A DNA stretch of 5,966 bases from Alphaproteobacteria bacterium (lineage in GTDB: Bacteria > Pseudomonadota > Alphaproteobacteria > RF32 > CAG-239): assembly GCA_017452115.1 (NCBI GenBank), contig JAFTNB010000060.1, positions 1 through 5,966 of the forward strand, read 5' to 3'. Below are positions 1 to 4,094 of this stretch, one piece after another. A program made the translations under genes and the position numbers. The notes under the pieces were generated by a model. That model worked only from the letters and a program-made list of their open reading frames with translations, had not been told where the DNA came from and did no database searches. Position 1 is the first letter of the stretch. Each line of letters begins with the position of its first letter.

Positions 1-462
1 AATGAGTTGATTATAAGCCAAAAGAAGAGTTCGAAAATGACATGGGCATCTAATGCGAGTACAGATACAAGTTTAACAAATATGTCGCAATCACAAGCCA
101 AAACGGACTTTAACGGAAAAAGTAATACTGCTGTGATTGTAGCCGCATATCCGAGTGATACTAGTAGTAACAACGCAGCAATATATTGTAATGAATATAG
201 CACAGCCGGAACGTCTGCCGGAGATTGGTACTTGCCGGCAGCAGGTGAGTTATATAGTTATGTATATAGTAATTATAGTACAATTAACCCTATAGCTACG
301 ACGTTAAGTTGGGATTATTTTGACGGATACTATTTCTGGTCTTCGTCCGAGGGCAATGTCTTTTTCGCGTGGCGCGTGCAGCCCATTAGCGGTATCTTGG
401 ACGACGACAACTTTAAGAATAACCACAGTAGCTCAGTCAGTTGTTTCCTCGCTATTAATTAA
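1..462 (+). CDS. DUF1566/Lcl_C-like protein, C-terminal part; candidate DGR target
   Basis: The frame is open through the left edge, so the true start and any signal peptide lie outside; the TTG at 7 is not evidence of a start. About 153 residues are visible, ending with TAA at 460-462. The conserved pattern is that of DUF1566/Lcl_C or Fib_succ_major-type domains: DWYLPAAGEL (codons at 223-252), FWSSSE (334-351), an AW pair (367-372), a Gly (391) and a hydrophobic end, SCFLAIN (439-459). Two cysteines (codons 187 and 442) might form a disulfide. Proteins of this class are usually secreted or surface-exposed with a C-type-lectin-like fold, and several are known targets of diversity-generating retroelements. 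From about 322 on, codon use changes to C-ending codons. No ribosome site or promoter is visible. The domain family is judged from motifs only, and the ligand and precise role are unknown. Confidence 0.75.
   Translation, partial: NELIISQKKSSKMTWASNASTDTSLTNMSQSQAKTDFNGKSNTAVIVAAYPSDTSSNNAAIYCNEYSTAGTSAGDWYLPAAGELYSYVYSNYSTINPIATTLSWDYFDGYYFWSSSEGNVFFAWRVQPISGILDDDNFKNNHSSSVSCFLAIN
322..450 (+). other. Candidate DGR variable region (VR)
   Basis: Hand counts give about 50% G+C here against about 38% in bases 1-300. About 21 of 43 codons end in C, against about 12 of the preceding 100. After the invariant-looking WSSSE, many codons are NNC or NNT with scattered first and second bases (ggc, aat, gtc, ttt, ttc, then cgc, then atc, gac, gac, gac, aac, ttt, then aat, aac, cac, agt, agc). 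This is what random replacement of adenines in AAC/AAT codons of a template repeat would give. In DUF1566-type DGR targets, the corresponding template-encoded stretch is Asn-rich between WSSSE, AW, G and the terminal hydrophobic motif. No template repeat or reverse transcriptase lies in the window, so this is inference from the variable side alone. Exact limits are uncertain. Confidence 0.5.
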
Positions 463-485
463 CACTTGAAAATATTTATCAATAT

Positions 486-518
486 AAAAAAAATTGCCAT
501 ATTTCCCAATATGACAAT
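486..518 (-). terminator. Intrinsic terminator of lysS
   Basis: Bases 493-503 pair with 508-518 to form an 11-bp stem with a 4-base loop at 504-507, which reads GGGA (a GNRA-type tetraloop) on the - strand. It is followed on that strand by a run of seven T (492-486). The single imperfect pair (497/514) is a G-U wobble in - strand RNA but a C-A mismatch in + strand RNA. The U-tract is also only on the lysS side, so the signal is directional. It begins 28 bases after the lysS stop codon. The stem is A+T-rich, as expected for this genome. Confidence 0.85.
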
Positions 519-545
519 CTTCATTATGTACTGTTTTATATCAAC

Positions 546-2018
546 TTATTTCTTTGCTTTGAGGGTAGGGAATGCGATAACATCACGTAAAGTAGCAGAA
601 TTAGTCATTAATTTTGCCAGCCTGTCTATCCCCATGCCTAAACCTGTTGTTGGTGCAAAACCGTGATCAAGAGCATCCAAGAAACTTTCATCAAGCATTT
701 GAGCCTCATCATCTCCCTCTTCACGAGCTTTCATCTGATCCATAAAACGTTCACGTTGTTCTAACGGATTAGATAATTCTGAATAAGAACAACCTACTTC
801 CATACCTGCAATATAGGTATCAAAATGTTCTACCAAACGTGGATTACTTCTATGAGTTTTTGCTAAAGGTGATACATCACGAGGCATATCCATAACATGA
901 ATTGGTTCAAACAGAGTATGCTCTACTTTTTCATCAAATACTTCGGTTACAACCTTACCCCAGCAAGAACAATGAGAAGCTTCAACTCCAACAGATTGAG
1001 CCAATTTACGAGCTTCTTCTACAGTTTCTGCTTCTAAAAAGTCAATACCGCATGTTTGTTTGATTAAATCAATCATCGAAACTTTAGGGAATGGTTTTGA
1101 TACATCAACGATTTTGCCGTCAACTTCAAATTGTTCTTTTCCAAAAACCTTGAGAGCAGCATGACGAATAATATTAGAAACCAGTTCAGCCCCATCATTA
1201 TAATCACCATAAGCCATATATACTTCCAAAGCAGTAAATTCTGGATTATGATTTTTATCAATACCTTCATTACGGAAGTTACGCCCGATTTCAAAAACTC
1301 TATCAAAACCGGAAACAATCAGCTTTTTCAAGTAAAGTTCCGGAGCTACACGCAAATAAAAATCATTATCAAGAGCATTATAATGAGTAACGAATGGTTT
1401 TGCCGAAGCGCCGCCCATAATCGGATGTAAAATAGGAGTTTCAACTTCCATAAAATCTTCGCCGGATAGATATTCTCTGATGGCAGATACCATTTTACAA
1501 CGAGTACGGAAAGTTTCTTTAGCTTCATCATTAATAATAAAGTCCACATAACGCTGACGATAACGAGTATCCATGTCTGTCAAACCATGAAATTTTTCCG
1601 GTAACGGTTCTAAAGATTTGGCGATAATATCAAATTTTTCAGCAGCAACCGAAAGTTCACCGCGCGGAGTGCGCCGAATAAAACCATGAATACCGATTAT
1701 ATCTCCCAAGTCTAAACATTTGAGGAGCTTGAGATTATCTTCATCCAAGTTACATTTATGGCAAAATACTTGAATTGAACCGCTTTTATCTTTAAGGTCA
1801 ATAAACATACCGTCATTCCGTACGGCCATAGTACGACCTGCAACAATTACATGGTCTTCAGTATGTTCTCCATTTGCCAAGTCCTTGTATTTTTCCTGCA
1901 AATCAGCAGCGTAAGCGTTAGGTTTGAATGAATAAGGATAAGGATTATACCCCATTTCCAACATATCATTAAGTTTTTTTAGTCTTCCTTGTCTATGAAT
2001 ACTAATTTCTTCAGTCAT
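546..2018 (-). CDS. lysS: Lysine--tRNA ligase, class II (LysRS)
   Basis: A cytoplasmic enzyme that activates lysine with ATP and charges tRNA-Lys. At 490 residues it is close to E. coli LysS (505). The N-terminal OB-fold anticodon-binding domain spans about residues 55-135, followed by the GLTDMDTRYRQRYVD linker (145-159) and the class II catalytic core. Motif 2 is at FRNEG (248-252) with Arg249, then HNPEFTALEVY (257-267); motif 3 is GLGMGIDR (459-466) with Arg466. Lysine-site residues matching E. coli Glu240, Glu278, Tyr280 and Glu428 are present as Glu227, Glu265, Tyr267 and Glu414. The residue matching Asn424 is Cys410, and Phe426 is Tyr412. A CHKC cluster (86-89) sits in the OB fold. The ATG at 2018 is preceded by only a weak purine tract (AAGAAAG, 9 bases away). 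The gene is probably transcribed from the promoter at 2061-2088 and stops at the 486-518 terminator. Confidence 0.97.
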   Translation of the reverse strand: MTEEISIHRQGRLKKLNDMLEMGYNPYPYSFKPNAYAADLQEKYKDLANGEHTEDHVIVAGRTMAVRNDGMFIDLKDKSGSIQVFCHKCNLDEDNLKLLKCLDLGDIIGIHGFIRRTPRGELSVAAEKFDIIAKSLEPLPEKFHGLTDMDTRYRQRYVDFIINDEAKETFRTRCKMVSAIREYLSGEDFMEVETPILHPIMGGASAKPFVTHYNALDNDFYLRVAPELYLKKLIVSGFDRVFEIGRNFRNEGIDKNHNPEFTALEVYMAYGDYNDGAELVSNIIRHAALKVFGKEQFEVDGKIVDVSKPFPKVSMIDLIKQTCGIDFLEAETVEEARKLAQSVGVEASHCSCWGKVVTEVFDEKVEHTLFEPIHVMDMPRDVSPLAKTHRSNPRLVEHFDTYIAGMEVGCSYSELSNPLEQRERFMDQMKAREEGDDEAQMLDESFLDALDHGFAPTTGLGMGIDRLAKLMTNSATLRDVIAFPTLKAKK

Positions 2019-2060
2019 AGTTCATTGCTTTCTTATAAAATATTAAACACATTGAGTCGG

Positions 2061-2088
2061 ATAATATACAAATCTGTAATAAAATCAA
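2061..2088 (-). promoter_or_regulatory. Candidate sigma-70 promoter for lysS
   Basis: On the - strand a TTGATT -35-like hexamer (2088-2083) is followed after 16 bases by TATTAT (2066-2061), which would give a leader of roughly 35 bases before the lysS ATG. It lies in the 79-base gap after the transporter gene. This suggests lysS can be expressed independently, although read-through from upstream is also possible because no terminator is evident after the transporter. AT-rich DNA gives such matches by chance. Confidence 0.4.
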
Positions 2089-2097
2089 CAAATTTTA

Positions 2098-3252
2098 TTA
2101 TTTCATAATTTGTGTACTTTTATAGATATAATATAATAAAACCAGTGCCGCACTTAGCATAATCACCGCTGGAAATGCAGAAAATTCGACAGCATAACCT
2201 ATAGCCATCGGAAAAGCACCGATAACCGCTCCGATAATATTGCCAAAACTTAATATTGTCAGATACATTACACTATTAGTGATACCAACGGTTTCAGCTT
2301 TGTCTTCGCCAAGTTTTTGTTCTGGTAAAACGCTGCCGGAAAAACCGAGTATTCCAACAAACATCAAAACCAGTGCCGCATATGGACAATCAGCTATAAA
2401 CATAAATAACAAAGACGAAAACAGCATCAAGCCCAACATTATAGCCATTAAATAAATTGGCTTAATTTTAAGCGCTAACTTTTCGCTGCTTGTTTTACCC
2501 AAAACCATAGCCAGACCGGCAATCATCATAATTCCGGCCATAGCATAAAATTTGAATCCTGCGGTTTCTACCATAATCTGATTAATATATGTATACCAAC
2601 AAAAAATACCTGCATTACCAAGTATAATAATCATAGCTAATCTGACAGCCGGATTATTTTTGAATATACTTAATTTTATGCAAAATATTTCTGCATTAAT
2701 TTTGTATTGTTCCGGCATCCATCGATATAGCGAATAGACCACAAACCCTCCCCACGCTGCGGTAGCAATAAACATCATTCGCCAAGAAATTACTTGCGCT
2801 AAATATGTTGCTACCGGAACACCAAACAAATAAGCGGCTGTTAATGCATAAAAAATCAATAATGTTGATTGTACTTGTCGATATTTCGGTGTAAGTTTAG
2901 ATACTGCATCTGCAGCAGCAATTAAAAATATTCCGTGAGGCAGGCCTGAAATAAAACGCGCCAATATCATAAAAGAATAACTTTGCGATAACATAGCAAG
3001 TAAGTTTCCGCAACACATAATTCCCACAAGAATAATAAGTAGTTTTTTTATGGAAACAATTTTTGCGGCTATATATTTAGCAATTGCCAAACCTCCGCAA
3101 ATTCCTACGGCATATATTGCTATCAAAAAACCGGCTTTTGTAATTGCAATATTCAAACCGGCAGATACTGCCGATAAAATTCCCATCATTCCAAATTCAG
3201 TTACACTAAAGCCTAAAGTTCCACAAGCTAAAGCAATCAAACTCTTTTTCAT
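2098..3252 (-). CDS. Major facilitator superfamily transporter, AraJ-like (DHA1)
   Basis: An inner-membrane protein of 384 residues with about 12 hydrophobic helices (roughly 7-27, 39-62, 70-89, 92-115, 130-150, 155-175, 203-225, 233-253, 265-287, 290-308, 325-346, 352-375), split by a polar loop near 178-200. The N-terminal GTLGFSVTEFGMMGIL (11-26) and ARFISGLPHGIF (98-109) are typical of the AraJ/YdhP-type proton-driven efflux branch. The loop between helices 2 and 3, where MFS motif A lies, is degenerate (AKYIAAKIVSIKK). The substrate cannot be read from the sequence; drugs, sugars or nucleosides are possible in this branch. The ATG at 3252 is supported by a GAGGAA ribosome site (3263-3258) with 5-base spacing. 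The gene ends with TAA at 2100-2098, is transcribed toward lysS, and diverges from mtnN. Confidence 0.88.
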   Translation of the reverse strand: MKKSLIALACGTLGFSVTEFGMMGILSAVSAGLNIAITKAGFLIAIYAVGICGGLAIAKYIAAKIVSIKKLLIILVGIMCCGNLLAMLSQSYSFMILARFISGLPHGIFLIAAADAVSKLTPKYRQVQSTLLIFYALTAAYLFGVPVATYLAQVISWRMMFIATAAWGGFVVYSLYRWMPEQYKINAEIFCIKLSIFKNNPAVRLAMIIILGNAGIFCWYTYINQIMVETAGFKFYAMAGIMMIAGLAMVLGKTSSEKLALKIKPIYLMAIMLGLMLFSSLLFMFIADCPYAALVLMFVGILGFSGSVLPEQKLGEDKAETVGITNSVMYLTILSFGNIIGAVIGAFPMAIGYAVEFSAFPAVIMLSAALVLLYYIYKSTQIMK

Positions 3253-3283
3253 TGCGATTCCTCACATATTTTATTTAATAAAA

Positions 3284-3311
3284 ATGTTAAAACAATCAAA
3301 ATAAAATTCAA
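3284..3311 (-). promoter_or_regulatory. Possible promoter for the MFS transporter
   Basis: On the - strand TTGAAT (3311-3306) is followed after 16 bases by TAACAT (3289-3284), about 30 bases before the ATG. A second, weaker pair overlaps it (TTGATT 3299-3294 with TAAATA 3277-3272). The DNA is so AT-rich that neither is decisive, but a promoter must lie in this region because the neighbouring gene diverges. Confidence 0.25.
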
Positions 3312-3337
3312 GCCTTTATCTTGGCTTATGCAAGATA
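3310..3337. repeat. Overlapping inverted repeats in the divergent intergenic region
   Basis: TATCTTG (3317-3323) and CAAGATA (3331-3337) form a perfect 7-bp inverted repeat with a 7-base loop. AAGCC (3310-3314) and GGCTT (3323-3327) form a second, mutually exclusive one. They sit just upstream of the mtnN -35 box and overlap the possible transporter -35 region, a position suited to an operator. A 9-bp direct repeat, AATTCAAGC, occurs at 3305-3313 and again at 3372-3380. The repeats are visible in the sequence; a regulatory role is inference. Confidence 0.35.
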
Positions 3338-3341
3338 TAAG

Positions 3342-3369
3342 TTGACAACAAACAGAAAGTAGCTACTAT
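3342..3369 (+). promoter_or_regulatory. Probable sigma-70 promoter for mtnN
   Basis: A perfect TTGACA -35 box (3342-3347), a 16-base spacer and a TACTAT -10 box (3364-3369, four of six consensus bases). Transcription would start near 3376, leaving a leader of about 28 bases that contains the AAGGA ribosome site at 3392-3396. Confidence 0.6.
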
Positions 3370-3403
3370 TCAATTCAAGCTGCAATATAATAAGGAAAAG
3401 CCT

Positions 3404-4090
3404 ATGACTACTATCGGTATTATCGTTGCAATGACCTCTGAATTTGAGTTTGTATCGGATATTTTAAAAAATCGTCAAGAAAGCAATATAAATGGATTTC
3501 GGTTTATTTCAGGAGAACTGGAAGATAAAAGAATAGTATTGCTTAAAAGCGGTATTGGTAAGGTCTGTTCAGCTCTTGGTACTGTAGAAATGATTAAGAA
3601 TTTTGCTCCGAATTATATTATCAATAGCGGTATTGCCGGTGGAATTGATGTCAAAACGCAGGTTATGGATATTGTTGTTGGAAAAGAGATTGTATACCAT
3701 GATGTTTGGTGCGGAGAGGGAAATGAATACGGGCAAGTTCAAGAATTTCCGGCTCGTTATTATGGTGATAAGCATTTAATTCAATGTATTAGTAATATTG
3801 ATTGCAATTTAAATATCTATAACGGGCTGATTTGCAGTGGTGATAAATTTATTACCGATAAGACTGAACTGGCGGCGATAAAAGATAAATTTCCTGATGG
3901 TTTGGCTGTTGATATGGAATCCGCCTCCATTGCCCAAACTTGTTATGCTTATAATATTCCTTACTTGTCATTGCGCATTATCAGCGATACCCCCGGAGTT
4001 GAAAATCACTGGCAGCAATACGAAAATTTCTGGAACCAAGCTCCGCAAAATTCTTTACAGGTTTTGCGAGAACTGATTAAGCAAATCTAA
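3404..4090 (+). CDS. mtnN: 5'-methylthioadenosine/S-adenosylhomocysteine nucleosidase
   Basis: A cytoplasmic enzyme that cleaves the glycosidic bond of methylthioadenosine and S-adenosylhomocysteine to release adenine. It clears products of polyamine synthesis and methylation and supplies S-ribosylhomocysteine. At 228 residues it is close to E. coli MtnN (232). It aligns along its length: IGIIVAM then Glu13 (catalytic acid, E. coli Glu12), NSGIAGG (74-80), VYHDV (97-101) and EYGQ (108-111). Further matches are CSGDKFI (144-150), VDMES (169-173) with Glu172 (E. coli Glu174) and RIISD (191-195) with Asp195 (E. coli Asp197). All catalytic residues are present, so it should be active. The ATG at 3404 has an AAGGA site 7 bases upstream (3392-3396). 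The gene diverges from the transporter and ends 4 bases from the convergent flgL stop. No terminator of its own is visible. Confidence 0.95.
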   Translation: MTTIGIIVAMTSEFEFVSDILKNRQESNINGFRFISGELEDKRIVLLKSGIGKVCSALGTVEMIKNFAPNYIINSGIAGGIDVKTQVMDIVVGKEIVYHDVWCGEGNEYGQVQEFPARYYGDKHLIQCISNIDCNLNIYNGLICSGDKFITDKTELAAIKDKFPDGLAVDMESASIAQTCYAYNIPYLSLRIISDTPGVENHWQQYENFWNQAPQNSLQVLRELIKQI

Positions 4091-4094
4091 CGTA

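Noticed and set aside
246..282. Repetitive TATAGT-like stretch in the first gene
   Set aside because: Irregular Tyr/Ser-rich coding sequence rather than a clean tandem repeat.
455..462. TTAATTAA palindrome at the stop of the first gene
   Set aside because: An 8-base A/T palindrome made by the last codons and the stop; no partner copy suggesting an attachment site was noticed.
472..485. Small hairpin ATATT/AATAT just after the candidate variable region
   Set aside because: DGR targets often carry a hairpin after the variable region, but this 5-bp A/T-only stem is what chance gives in such sequence, so I do not use it as support.
466..666. Short + strand reading frame in the intergenic gap and lysS 3' end
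   Set aside because: It lies across the lysS terminator and antisense to the lysS C-terminus, has no ribosome site and no recognisable protein family.
1073..1549. Short frames on both strands inside lysS (1073-1318, 1131-1430, 1346-1549)
   Set aside because: They are out-of-frame shadows of a well-conserved synthetase gene with low-complexity products.
2240..3304. + strand frames opposite the transporter (2240-2455, 3050-3304)
   Set aside because: Antisense shadows; their hydrophobic or Ile/Pro/Lys-rich composition follows from the transporter codons.
3569..3775. - strand frame opposite mtnN
   Set aside because: Antisense shadow of a gene with all family motifs in the other strand.
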